A DNA stretch of 59,131 nucleotides from a virus: positions 1 to 59,131 of the IMG/VR virus record IMGVR_UViG_3300035698_018276; one strand, written 5' to 3'. A program made the position numbers and the translations under genes. The notes beneath the pieces are model-generated. The model saw only the letters and a list, made by a program, of their open reading frames with translations, was not told where the DNA came from and searched no databases. This document shows positions 7,746 to 15,980 of this stretch, one piece after another. The number at the start of each line of letters is the position of its first letter. Positions within the stretch are counted from its first letter, which is position 1.

Positions 7746-9300
7746 ACTGCGACAGCTACGGCGCGAACTTCGACAAATGGTTGGCCGCGTTTGCGGTTTT
7801 CAATTGCTCGACGGCTTCGGCGCGACATTAATCCCCGCCATTGAAAAGATTATGCGTGGCGAGCGTATGACCGACCCTGATTTTTGCTCGGCCTTTGAAG
7901 GGTCGGACAATTCGATGGAACACCACGTTGCCTCGGCGCAAGCGTTAGCCACGCCGACAATCATTCCCGCCGGGCGCGGCGGCAAGGCCACGGCCCTGGT
8001 ATCGGTTCGCGGCATGGCCCTATATGACGTAGAGTTTCAGCCCTTTGCATTTTCAACTTTACATCTGGCGAGTGTCATTACATCGCTGGATAACGACCCA
8101 GAAATTGGTTCGATTGTTCTGGAAATCGACAGCCCGGGCGGAACGATTACCGGATTGCCGGAAGCCAGCGATGCAATATTCAGGGCCCGCCAAAAAAATC
8201 AGGTGGTTGCAATTGTGAACCCCTTGGCGGCATCGGCGGCATACTGGATTGCCGCCCAGGCAAGCCAAGTCATTGCTGTGCCTACCGCACAAGTCGGCTC
8301 GGTTGGTGTTTTCATTCTTCATGCTGAGTGCGCCGCGATGTTGGCCGACCAGGGTATCAAGCCCACGTTTATCTTTGCCGGGGAAAACAAAGTTTCCGGC
8401 AATCAATTCGAACCGCTTGCCGACGAGGCCCGCGAGCATTTACAGGGACAGGTCGATACGATTTACAACTCGTTTCTGAAAGCCGTGGCGAAAGGCCGAG
8501 GAACAAGCGTTCAAAAGGTTTCGGCTGATTTTGGTCAAGGCTTTTCGTTCATGGCCGCCGAGGCCAAGTCGCGGGGCATGATTGACAAAGTGGCAACCTT
8601 GCCGCTGGCCCTGAAAGCCGCCGGGATTAATTTTCAAAATATCCAAACCGACCGGGCCCGGATTCTTGGCGAGGAAATCGCCACCGAGGACGAGGCACCG
8701 GAACAGCCCTCGGCAATCACATACGCCAAGACCGGCGAAACGCCAGGCTGTGAAACGCTCATGGTTATTGATGCCGATACAGGGCATGAGATTCCGGGCG
8801 TCACTGAGGTTGATACCGAGAAAGGGATTGTCCTTGCCCTGGCCTATGATGGCAAGGCGTCGGTCATTTGCGACAATCACTCGGACGGTTGCCACACTTG
8901 CGAGACATTGGAATTCCCGGGCGAGCATATCCGGCTTGAAAGCCTCGACGGTAATTTCAAAATAATCCAGCGCCCGGAAGGTGAGACGGTTGCTTTATCC
9001 AAGCGGGGCGACAGGGTTTTTGCCCTAACCGATTGGCCACAAACAATTCAAATCACTGAGGAATCGGCGGACCAATTGAATGACCATGACGAAAACGTGG
9101 CCGGTAAGCGCGTTGAGATTATAGCCGAAAACGGCGGCGCGGCTTATGAGTTTGTTTGCCGAGATATTCGCGGCAACTGGACTTGCGAGAAAATTTCTAG
9201 TAATTATCAGCCAGCACCCGAGCCCGAGGCCGACGACGAGTCGGACCCAACGGCGGCAGATAAAAGGCGACGTCGATTGGCCCGCCTTAATCTCGGGTAA
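7738..9300 (+). CDS. Prohead protease, S49 (SppA/ClpP-fold) family, with long C-terminal extension
   Basis: 520 aa. The start chosen is the ATG at 7738, preceded by GGAG and overlapping the portal stop; the ATG 12 nt earlier lacks a ribosome site. The peptidase core spans about residues 75-290: DSPGGT oxyanion region, nucleophile Ser in PLAASAAYWIA (about 165) and general-base Lys in GENKVSGN (about 216). After residue 300 comes an extra region of about 200 aa with clustered Cys/His (CDNHSDGCHTC) and an acidic then basic tail, which is not part of the protease. It probably matures the capsid. The extension might act in scaffolding or as a second structural product. Confidence 0.92.
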   Translation: MNKLRQLRRELRQMVGRVCGFQLLDGFGATLIPAIEKIMRGERMTDPDFCSAFEGSDNSMEHHVASAQALATPTIIPAGRGGKATALVSVRGMALYDVEFQPFAFSTLHLASVITSLDNDPEIGSIVLEIDSPGGTITGLPEASDAIFRARQKNQVVAIVNPLAASAAYWIAAQASQVIAVPTAQVGSVGVFILHAECAAMLADQGIKPTFIFAGENKVSGNQFEPLADEAREHLQGQVDTIYNSFLKAVAKGRGTSVQKVSADFGQGFSFMAAEAKSRGMIDKVATLPLALKAAGINFQNIQTDRARILGEEIATEDEAPEQPSAITYAKTGETPGCETLMVIDADTGHEIPGVTEVDTEKGIVLALAYDGKASVICDNHSDGCHTCETLEFPGEHIRLESLDGNFKIIQRPEGETVALSKRGDRVFALTDWPQTIQITEESADQLNDHDENVAGKRVEIIAENGGAAYEFVCRDIRGNWTCEKISSNYQPAPEPEADDESDPTAADKRRRRLARLNLG

Positions 9301-9349
9301 AAAATTTGAGGTAGAAGCGCTGTCGCGCCTTTGACCCTCTTTCCGGCGG

Positions 9350-9362
9350 TGGCACGGTGCCA
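9350..9362. other. Short perfect palindrome in the gap before the capsid gene
   Basis: TGGCAC, one G, then GTGCCA, extending by G.T and G-C pairs on the outside. It sits in the 113-nt non-coding gap between protease and capsid. It lacks a T tract, so it is not an obvious terminator. It might be an RNA stem or a protein site. Confidence 0.4.
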
Positions 9363-9390
9363 TCGCATAACACTCCGCTGAAAGGCGAGT

Positions 9391-9413
9391 AACGAAAAGG
9401 GAGATTTTTCGTT
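9391..9413 (+). promoter_or_regulatory. Hairpin with the ribosome site in its loop, abutting the capsid start codon
   Basis: AACGAAAA (9391-9398) pairs perfectly with TTTTCGTT (9406-9413). The 7-nt loop GGGAGAT holds the Shine-Dalgarno GGGAG, and the ATG begins at the very next base, 9414. The linear distance from GGGAG to ATG is 10 nt, but folding brings the ribosome site close to the start. It is likely a translational enhancer or control element of the most highly expressed gene. Confidence 0.75.
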
Positions 9414-10937
9414 ATGCGAAATAACAAAACAATATTTGCGGTTCTTGGCTCCATTGCCATCGCCGCAATTTTTCTCGTTGTATCGGGGGGTGACGCGACA
9501 GCGGCTTATGCTGGCACGAACTTTGCCTTGACCGATTTCAGCGGTCCAGCCGGGGCCAGCATGGCCCTTATCGGGTTGGGTCGCATCAAGGAATTGCGCG
9601 ATAAAAAAGCGGCCCTATTGAAAGAGGCCGACGGCTTATCCGCAAAAGTTGACGACGAAGATGCTGACGAGGACGAGCAAAAACGGCTTGACTCTTTGCT
9701 GGCAGACGACGGCCCGATTGAAAAGGTGAACAAGTCCATCAAGCGCGAAGAAAAGTTGATGGAAGAACGCCGGTCAATGGAAGCCGTTGATGTCGAAAAC
9801 GACGACACCGACGACGAAGCCGCCGACAAGATTACCGCAACCGCTAAAAAGCCCATCGTTGGGTTTGATAATTTTGGCGAACAACTCCAAGCGATTGCAC
9901 ACGCCGGACAGCGTGGCATGACTATGGAGTCATGGGACAGTCGGCTTCACGACTTGTATCAACCTGGCGGCATTGAAGCGGCCAGCGGTGCAAGTTCCTC
10001 GGTTCCTTCTGAGGGCGGGTTCTTGGTTCAACAAGACTTTGCCGCACCGATGATTGAGTCCATGTTCGAAGGTGGCGAAATTCTCAGCCGCGTCCGGCGT
10101 GTTCCGATTTCGGCAAATTCCAACGGCCTCAAGATTCCGGCCCTGGATGAAACCAGCCGGGCCAATGGCTCACGTTGGGGCGGTGTTCAGGTCTACTGGG
10201 CCAACGAGGCCGAAAGTGTAACGGCCGCCAAACCTAAATTCCGTGAAATGGATTTACGTTTGAACAAGCTGTTCGGTGTTGGGTACGCGACGGAAGAATT
10301 GCTTGCCGACGCGGTTGCCCTTGAGTCGATTATGTCTCGCGCATTCACGGAAGAAATTACTTTCAAAACCGAGGATGGCGTTGTCAATGGTACGGGCTCC
10401 GGCCAACTGTTGGGCATGGTCAATTCTGGTGCGTTGGTTTCGGTTTCCGCTGACTCTGGTCAGGCCGCCGATACCATTTCGGCCACCAATGTCTTGGGAA
10501 TGTTCAGCCGCTTGCCGCCTCGCTCTATGGGCCGGGCTGTTTGGTTGATCAACCAAGATGTTCTGCCGCAACTCTGGACCCTTACTCTGGGGTCAGGGAC
10601 CGCCGTTGTTCTGTTGTATCGCCCACCCGGAGTTAATGGCCCAAATGCCAACAGCCCGGCTGGCACCCTCTTGGGTCGTCCGGTGATTCCGGTCGAGTAC
10701 AGCGCAACGCTCGGCGACCTCGGCGACATTGTCCTTTGCGACCTTGATCAGTATTTGATGGTCGATAAGGGCGGCGTTAAGCAGAACGCTTCCATGCACG
10801 TCCGATTCCTGTTCGATGAAATGACGTTCCGTTTCATCTACCGGGTTGATGGACAGCCCATGCAGCGGTCGGCGATTACGCCCGCCAACGGTACCAACAC
10901 CCTGTCGCCTTACGTTACTCTGGCGGCTCGCGCTTAA
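9414..10937 (+). CDS. Major capsid protein (HK97 fold) with coiled-coil delta domain
   Basis: 507 aa. Residues about 55-125 are a charged coiled coil (delta/scaffold domain), followed by the linker GASSSVPSEGGFLV, where HK97-type proteins are normally processed and the mature shell domain begins. The rest shows the usual P and A domain pattern, ending RVDGQPMQRSAITPANG. Residues 1-31 form a signal-peptide-like hydrophobic segment, odd for a capsid protein. An internal ATG (codon 50, before ALIGLGRIKELRDKKA) would give the usual family N-terminus. The hairpin directly before 9414 favours the long form. Confidence 0.94.
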   Translation: MRNNKTIFAVLGSIAIAAIFLVVSGGDATAAYAGTNFALTDFSGPAGASMALIGLGRIKELRDKKAALLKEADGLSAKVDDEDADEDEQKRLDSLLADDGPIEKVNKSIKREEKLMEERRSMEAVDVENDDTDDEAADKITATAKKPIVGFDNFGEQLQAIAHAGQRGMTMESWDSRLHDLYQPGGIEAASGASSSVPSEGGFLVQQDFAAPMIESMFEGGEILSRVRRVPISANSNGLKIPALDETSRANGSRWGGVQVYWANEAESVTAAKPKFREMDLRLNKLFGVGYATEELLADAVALESIMSRAFTEEITFKTEDGVVNGTGSGQLLGMVNSGALVSVSADSGQAADTISATNVLGMFSRLPPRSMGRAVWLINQDVLPQLWTLTLGSGTAVVLLYRPPGVNGPNANSPAGTLLGRPVIPVEYSATLGDLGDIVLCDLDQYLMVDKGGVKQNASMHVRFLFDEMTFRFIYRVDGQPMQRSAITPANGTNTLSPYVTLAARA

Positions 10938-10949
10938 ACCCGAACGAAG

Positions 10950-10976
10950 CGGGCCTTGGGAAGGGGCCCCTTTTTT
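10950..10976 (+). terminator. Rho-independent terminator after the capsid gene
   Basis: A GC-rich inverted repeat (GGGCC ... GGCCC, loop rich in TTGGGAAG) is followed by six T. It lies 13 nt after the capsid stop. Partial readthrough would set the ratio of capsid to downstream gene products. Confidence 0.8.
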
Positions 10977-11002
10977 CAATTTGCTGAGAAGGAGTGGAAA
11001 CC

Positions 11003-11476
11003 ATGCAAGGTTTCAACATTGCGGAACAGGGGCACGTTGTAAATATACTTCCCCCTGTTGATATTGCTGGTGGCGCGAATGGCGACGTTTTCTCTATGAG
11101 AAACTATTCGCACGCGACCATCATCGTGCAAGTCGGCGTTAGCGCGGCGGCCTTCACGAAGATTCTTGTAAACGAATGCACTAGCTTCGCTGCGGCGGGC
11201 GCGACGGCAATCGCTCACAAAATCTACAAAGAAGAAACGGCTGCGGGCGATACGCTCGGGGCCAAGGTGGCGGCACTGGCCGCTGGCGAAACCCCGACGG
11301 CCAACGATAATGTTATGTACATTATCGAACTGGACGCCCGGGAACTTTCCGACGCTTCACAGTTTGTGCAGCTTTCGCTTACCAATGCGTCCGGCAACAG
11401 CGTAATCGCTTCGGCAATTGCGATTTTGTCAGGCGCTCGTTTTGGCAACGCGGAATCGGCGACGGAAATTGTCTAA
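11003..11476 (+). CDS. Putative capsid decoration/structural protein
   Basis: 157 aa. The start is ATG 11003, with AAGGAG eight bases upstream. An Ala/Thr-rich beta-sheet protein (HATIIVQVGVSAAAF, LDARELSDASQFVQLSL) without charged coiled coils, placed directly after the capsid gene between two hairpins. Position and composition suit a head decoration or stabilising protein made in many copies, but the family is not firmly recognised. Confidence 0.65.
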   Translation: MQGFNIAEQGHVVNILPPVDIAGGANGDVFSMRNYSHATIIVQVGVSAAAFTKILVNECTSFAAAGATAIAHKIYKEETAAGDTLGAKVAALAAGETPTANDNVMYIIELDARELSDASQFVQLSLTNASGNSVIASAIAILSGARFGNAESATEIV

Positions 11477-11489
11477 CCTACGAAATCGC

Positions 11490-11513
11490 TGGGGCGGCTT
11501 TCGGGTCGCCCCA
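11490..11513 (+). terminator. Strong stem-loop after the decoration-like gene, probable attenuator
   Basis: TGGGGCG pairs with CGCCCCA across a 10-nt loop. The downstream T run is poor (CTGGTTTC), so it is either a weak terminator or an RNA-stabilising stem at the 3' end of the capsid-decoration message. Confidence 0.55.
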
Positions 11514-11548
11514 CTGGTTTCATAATTAAAATTGAAGGGAACAAAAAA

Positions 11549-11731
11549 ATGGAAGTCAGACAATTAGTCGGACCATACGCCGGACAGATCATCGAAATGA
11601 AAAAAGAAGATGCCGAGAGGTGCCTGAAAACCGGCACGGTGCAAATGCCTAAATCCCGATACCAGGCCAAAGCATCCGCGCCAAAAAAGAAACCGGCCAG
11701 CGGCAAGAAAATCAACGCCGCAACGGCGTAA
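11549..11731 (+). CDS. Small basic hypothetical protein
   Basis: 60 aa. The first half (VRQLVGPYAGQIIEMKKEDAERCLKTG) looks like a compact SH3-like or beta-hairpin unit as in short proteins next to phage capsid genes. The second half is Lys/Ala/Pro-rich and probably disordered. RBS GAAGGGAAC. The stop codon overlaps the next start (TAATG). Function unknown. Confidence 0.7.
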   Translation: MEVRQLVGPYAGQIIEMKKEDAERCLKTGTVQMPKSRYQAKASAPKKKPASGKKINAATA

Positions 11732-12504
11732 TGGCCGAGGCCGACGAGGCGCAATATATTGACGTCACTACTCTGGGCGACAAGCCCGGCACGCGCCGCT
11801 TAAAAAACATAGATACCGGCGAGGAAATCGAAGTCCAAAAGGACGCCGCAAGAGAACCCGAATTTGAAAATAAAATGCCGTGGTCGATTCCTGAAATGTG
11901 GCCAGGCTCGACGGTTGTTTGCATTGCGGGCGGGCCCTCGGTTTCCCTAAAACAAATACGGCACATTGCGCTCGCTCGGCTTGATGAACGGTGCAGGGTG
12001 ATTACGGTCAACGACGCGCTCTTTATTGCTTGGTTTACCGATTGGCACCACGCTACAGACTTCAAATGGTGGAATTGGTACAGGCTTACCGCCACAAAAT
12101 TTTCCGGCATAAAAACAACGCTTGTTGAGGGCTGCTTGCCGGGCTGGGGCGTTCATTATATTCAAAACGCCAACGGCGGCGGCGGCCAAATGGGCGGCTT
12201 TCCCGATGATGATTCTGTAGCGCCCGGCGGGAACGGTGGGTATCAGGTTATCCAAATGGCGGCCAAGGCTGGCGCGAAACGAATTCTTCTTGTTGGCTAC
12301 GATATGAAATTTGGCCCGAACAATGAGTCGCACTGGCACGGCGATCATCCGGACAAGATGCGCTCAGATTACGAAAACACGATGTTGCCCTGGTTTCCCT
12401 CGCTGGTCGAACCGCTGAAAGACAGGGGCGTTACTGTTGTGAATTGCACGCCGGACAGCGCCCTTGATGTTTTCCCCATGGCCAACCTTGAGGACGCGCT
12501 ATGA
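11731..12504 (+). CDS. MptE/DUF115-like protein, putative glycan-modifying enzyme
   Basis: 257 aa. It has a nucleotide-binding-like CIAGGPSVS loop (about residues 64-72), then AKRILLVGYDMKFG and a His/Asp cluster SHWHGDHPDKM, the pattern of the 6-hydroxymethylpterin diphosphokinase MptE-like/DUF115 group. That group includes the flagellin-glycosylating Maf proteins. The N-terminal 45 residues are charged and probably flexible. It overlaps its neighbours by 1-4 nt and opens the glycan cassette. A homologous domain recurs at 15952. Inference: transfer of an activated sugar to a phage structural protein. Confidence 0.72.
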   Translation: MAEADEAQYIDVTTLGDKPGTRRLKNIDTGEEIEVQKDAAREPEFENKMPWSIPEMWPGSTVVCIAGGPSVSLKQIRHIALARLDERCRVITVNDALFIAWFTDWHHATDFKWWNWYRLTATKFSGIKTTLVEGCLPGWGVHYIQNANGGGGQMGGFPDDDSVAPGGNGGYQVIQMAAKAGAKRILLVGYDMKFGPNNESHWHGDHPDKMRSDYENTMLPWFPSLVEPLKDRGVTVVNCTPDSALDVFPMANLEDAL

Positions 12505-13328
12505 TCCGCATATTTATTGGCTGCGCACCAAACCACGAGGACGCCGAGAGTCAAGCTGTCCTCGAATATTCAATCCGCCGGGGCACCGACGAGCAAGTTG
12601 AAATCACTTGGATGAAATTATCGCGCTCGCCTAAAAGCCCATTCTATTCAAATCCAGAAAACGGCGAGGGCTGGCGCACCAATCTTTGGCCCACCCCTTT
12701 CAGCGGCTTTCGCTGGGCCGTCCCGGCGCTGTGCAATTTTCAGGGCAAAGCGATTTACATGGACTCGGACGTTATTGTCATGCGCGACATTGCCGAGTTG
12801 TGGGATACGCGGTTCAAGCCGGGCAAGTCTGTAATTTCAAAAGATGCGAACCGCTTTTGCGTGTCGCTTTGGAATTGCCAACAAGCCGTCAAGTTTCTCT
12901 TGCCACTTGAAAGGATAAAGAAAGACGACGGACACCGGGCTTGCATCGAAGTTATGATGGGGCACCGAGCCGCCGTTCAAGAATTTGAGATGAACTGGAA
13001 TTGCCTAGACGGCGAGAACTACGCCGAATTGAGCGACCCAAATATCGGCGCGATTCATTATACGTCGATGCCGCACCAGCCGCACATACCGCTGGCGACA
13101 AAGCGCCTGGCCCGCAATAGTAAAAAACATTGGTTTGATGGCAAGCCCACGACTCATTGGCGGCCCGATATGATTGAACTGTTTAACAAAAAGCTGGACG
13201 CGGCGGAACAAAATGGCTTTCACGTTCTCGATTATGAGAAAGACGAACCTTTCGGCGATTATGCCAAGGGCTCGGTCGCATCATTGCAAGGGGCGATGCC
13301 ATCGTGGGGCCATCGGTTGTCGGCATGA
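12501..13328 (+). CDS. Glycosyltransferase, GT8-like
   Basis: 275 aa. The GT-A fold is indicated by an N-terminal beta strand (IRIFIGCAPNHED) and the metal-binding DXD in IYMDSDVIVMRDIAELW (about residue 93). The later segment GAIHYTSMPHQPHIP supplies the His typical of GT8-type enzymes. It has no signal peptide or membrane helix, so it is cytoplasmic. It starts at ATGA overlapping the previous stop. The donor and acceptor sugars are unknown. Confidence 0.82.
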   Translation: MIRIFIGCAPNHEDAESQAVLEYSIRRGTDEQVEITWMKLSRSPKSPFYSNPENGEGWRTNLWPTPFSGFRWAVPALCNFQGKAIYMDSDVIVMRDIAELWDTRFKPGKSVISKDANRFCVSLWNCQQAVKFLLPLERIKKDDGHRACIEVMMGHRAAVQEFEMNWNCLDGENYAELSDPNIGAIHYTSMPHQPHIPLATKRLARNSKKHWFDGKPTTHWRPDMIELFNKKLDAAEQNGFHVLDYEKDEPFGDYAKGSVASLQGAMPSWGHRLSA

Positions 13329-13978
13329 TCAATGTCGTTTGCGTAAGGGCCGGGAAAAAATACAAATTCCACTATGTTGAGAAATTGCGGAACATGGTGG
13401 GCCGCTTTCTGAAAACCGAATACCGATTTATTTGCCTGACAGACCAGCCCGAGCGGGCCGAGGGCATCGACTCAATTGATATTACCGATTACAAACTTGA
13501 TGGCTGGTGGGCCAAGATGGCCCTATTCGACCGCAGCTTGATTGAGGGGAAAATACTTTACCTCGATTTGGACACTGTGATCCTTGGCAACCTGGGGTCG
13601 CTCGCGGCTTTGGACCTGTATTTCGGAATTTGCGAAAACTTTACCTACCTTGCCGGGCATGATGATTGGCCGTGCCGGTTCGGGTCTTGCGTGATGGTGC
13701 TTGAAGATGGGTTCGGCACTAAAGTCTGGGAAACTTTCAATAGGGACCGCTTCCGGTATATCCGCGACAATCCGAAAGGCGATCAACAGGCGATTGAAAA
13801 AATACAAATCAACGCCCACTTTTTGCAAAACCAATTGCCTGAGAATTATTTGATTGACCGGCGGGTCGTACAGGCCAATCCGGACAAGCCGCCACCCGGC
13901 GCGGTGGTGGTTAATTTCGGCGGAAGCTATAAGCCGAACACTTGCAAGGTTGCGTGGGTAGAGAAAGCCTGGCAATGA
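13325..13978 (+). CDS. Second glycosyltransferase of GT-A type
   Basis: 217 aa, started at the ATG overlapping the preceding TGA. ILYLDLDTVILGNL (about residues 76-89) provides the DXD, preceded by DGWWAKMALFDRSLIEG and followed by a GDQQAIEK acceptor-site block. It is shorter than and divergent from the neighbouring GT8-like enzyme, suggesting a different linkage rather than a recent duplication. It is part of the coupled cassette. Confidence 0.8.
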   Translation: MINVVCVRAGKKYKFHYVEKLRNMVGRFLKTEYRFICLTDQPERAEGIDSIDITDYKLDGWWAKMALFDRSLIEGKILYLDLDTVILGNLGSLAALDLYFGICENFTYLAGHDDWPCRFGSCVMVLEDGFGTKVWETFNRDRFRYIRDNPKGDQQAIEKIQINAHFLQNQLPENYLIDRRVVQANPDKPPPGAVVVNFGGSYKPNTCKVAWVEKAWQ

Positions 13979-14026
13979 TTGTCGGGCACCAATGTAAAAA
14001 GAATTTGCCAGCGTGGAGTACATAAA

Positions 14027-14659
14027 ATGAACGAGGGACGACAAAGAGTTTTAGACGACCCAAAATTGCAGAAAAGACAAAAGGCCCCGACGCTTGATGG
14101 CATACGGGACGATCACAAAAACAGATACAGTTTTGCCGCCAATTATTTTAATAAGAACAACGTGACCGGCCTTGTGCTGGACGCTGGGTGCGGTTACGGA
14201 TATGGCTCGTTTATCTTGGCGTCGACCGGGCTTGATGTTCTCGGCGTTGATCTGGACCCGGACGCCATTGATTTCGGAAATGAACATTACGCTCTACCGA
14301 ATATCACCAGGCGGCAAGGCGAAATTGTCGACGTTGTAGATAATGTCCAGGCAATCGCGGCGTTTGAATTTATTGAACATATTGAGCGCCCAGAATTATT
14401 TTTGGAAAAGCACGTCAAGAACGGGGCGCTTATCGTTGGATCAGTCCCAAATGAGGAAACCGTACCGTTCAAGCCGGACGTTTATCGCTGGCATTATCGG
14501 CACTACACGCCGACCGAACTGGATTGCTTATTGCAAGGGTGCGGTTACAAAGTTGAGTTTCTTGGCGGCCAGGTCGGCAAGGTTGGGTGGGACGGCGTTG
14601 TCGTGGGTGGTTGCAAAGACCCTCGGACAATTGTTTTTGCCGCCCGGCCACCCCGATGA
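14027..14659 (+). CDS. SAM-dependent methyltransferase (class I, small-molecule/glycan type)
   Basis: 210 aa. Motif I is VLDAGCGYGYGS (about residues 47-58), the acidic residue after beta 2 is VLGVDLDPDAI, and EFIEHIERPELFL resembles the UbiE/COQ5-like post-II region. The start is ATG 14027 with GGAG ten bases upstream; the longer frame back to 13979 starts TTG with no ribosome site. It probably methylates a sugar made by the flanking transferases. Confidence 0.83.
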   Translation: MNEGRQRVLDDPKLQKRQKAPTLDGIRDDHKNRYSFAANYFNKNNVTGLVLDAGCGYGYGSFILASTGLDVLGVDLDPDAIDFGNEHYALPNITRRQGEIVDVVDNVQAIAAFEFIEHIERPELFLEKHVKNGALIVGSVPNEETVPFKPDVYRWHYRHYTPTELDCLLQGCGYKVEFLGGQVGKVGWDGVVVGGCKDPRTIVFAARPPR

Positions 14660-15474
14660 AAATTACAGCTTTCCTTCCTGAGTGGGATCAAAAGGCCCGG
14701 ATGATTTTGAAAAACCTGGCCCTCGGGATTCCGGGCGCTGATTGCGCCATACTCGGCGAATATGTGCCGTGCGACATTGCCATCATCTTCGGTATGGTGA
14801 AGGAATCTTATGAGCCGACCTGGAAAAAGCGACCAATCCTTAAAAAGCACGCGGGCCGCCGGTTGCTGGTTGTTGAGTCGGCGTTCCTGAAACGCGGGGA
14901 ATATTATCAGGTCGGGTGGGGCGGCTACGCCGGGCACGCTGATTTTGTTTCGGATATTGTTTCGATTGATCGGTGGCAAAAAATCGGCATAAAAGCCAAG
15001 CCCTGGCAACGCCGCCCCGACGGCGCTGTTGTCGTTTGCGGGCAATTGCGGCGCGATACTCAGGTTCAACACGTTGATCACGCCGCGTGGTGCCGCGAGG
15101 CTGTAAAGTTTTATCAGGCCGCCGGGGAAAAGGTGGGGTTTCGACCGCACCCGAAAGAGCGCGACCCGGACGTTTACGGTGTCGACAAAAATATTACGAT
15201 TACCGGAAAGATGTGGCAAACGCTTGAGTTAGCCAAGTGCCTCGTGACATTTAATTCAACCAGCGTTGTCGACTCGATTGTCGGCGGGGTTCCGGCCATC
15301 GCTTGTGATGAAGGCTCAATTGGCTGGGACGTTGCGGCGCACGGCCTCGGGGCCGAATTGATTTACCCCGACCGCGATTGCTGGTTGGCCGGGATTGGCT
15401 ACAGTCAATGGACGCTTGGTGAAATGAAATCGGGCGAGACTTGGCAACATCTTACCAGCCGAGACGGCGGATGA
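14656..15474 (+). CDS. GT-B-like polysaccharide biosynthesis protein
   Basis: 272 aa from the ATG overlapping the previous stop. The C-terminal half contains KVGFRPHPKERDPD and then CLVTFNSTSVVDSIVGGVPAIA, as in capsule-type (KpsC/KpsS-like) or CDP-glycerol transferase-like GT-B enzymes, in which an Arg-Pro-His-Pro loop binds the nucleotide-sugar. The N-terminal half is less conserved. The coupled position supports a role in glycan assembly. Confidence 0.7.
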   Translation: MKITAFLPEWDQKARMILKNLALGIPGADCAILGEYVPCDIAIIFGMVKESYEPTWKKRPILKKHAGRRLLVVESAFLKRGEYYQVGWGGYAGHADFVSDIVSIDRWQKIGIKAKPWQRRPDGAVVVCGQLRRDTQVQHVDHAAWCREAVKFYQAAGEKVGFRPHPKERDPDVYGVDKNITITGKMWQTLELAKCLVTFNSTSVVDSIVGGVPAIACDEGSIGWDVAAHGLGAELIYPDRDCWLAGIGYSQWTLGEMKSGETWQHLTSRDGG

Positions 15475-15980
15475 TTTTCGGGATTAAAAATAAATACCTT
15501 TATGTTTGCCCGCAAAAAACCGGCACGGCGGCGGTCCGGGCCTGGCTAAGAAATCATTACGGCGGCGAGGAAGTAAACCGATACCACGGACAGGATATTT
15601 GCGAGCCCTGGCGCTCGGCAAAACTGCGATTTATGACAGTCAGAAATCCATACGAAAGGATATTCTCACTTTGGAACCATCGCCAAAGCCAGGGCAACGG
15701 GATGAAGATTGACGAGTTGTGCGAGCATTATTCGGAGCTCGGTTTTAGCTACTGGTCATTTTGGGTTCGATGTGGGTGTAAATTATTTTTAAGGCTTGAG
15801 GACATACAAAACGAGGTAAAGCGGCTACCATTTTATAAGGCCGGGACGCCGCCGGTGGATCAGGTTCGGGTGGCATCAAATAAGCCAGCGGCTTCGTTTC
15901 ACGATTACTTTGGCGGAAAAGAAAAACAAAAAGTAAGGGACACGTTCAAAAATGACTTCGAATTCTTCGGATATAAATAG
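15471..15980 (+). CDS. PAPS-dependent sulfotransferase
   Basis: 169 aa. The 5'-phosphosulfate loop is CPQKTGTAAVRAWL (residues 13-26, Lys16 catalytic), and the 3'-phosphate motif is VRNPYERIFSLW (57-68, Arg58 and Ser66). The C-terminus ending DTFKNDFEFFGYK is typical of carbohydrate (type 2) sulfotransferases. It is compact and lacks a membrane anchor, unlike Golgi enzymes. It overlaps the GT-B-like gene by 4 nt and the next gene by 29 nt. Known reaction: sulfate from PAPS to a hydroxyl or amine, most likely here on a sugar. An APS kinase for making PAPS is encoded at 51040. Confidence 0.87.
   Translation: MIFGIKNKYLYVCPQKTGTAAVRAWLRNHYGGEEVNRYHGQDICEPWRSAKLRFMTVRNPYERIFSLWNHRQSQGNGMKIDELCEHYSELGFSYWSFWVRCGCKLFLRLEDIQNEVKRLPFYKAGTPPVDQVRVASNKPAASFHDYFGGKEKQKVRDTFKNDFEFFGYK

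Noticed and set aside
9301-9413. Terminator before the capsid gene
   Set aside because: The palindromes in the gap lack a T tract; only the loop-presented ribosome site is convincing.
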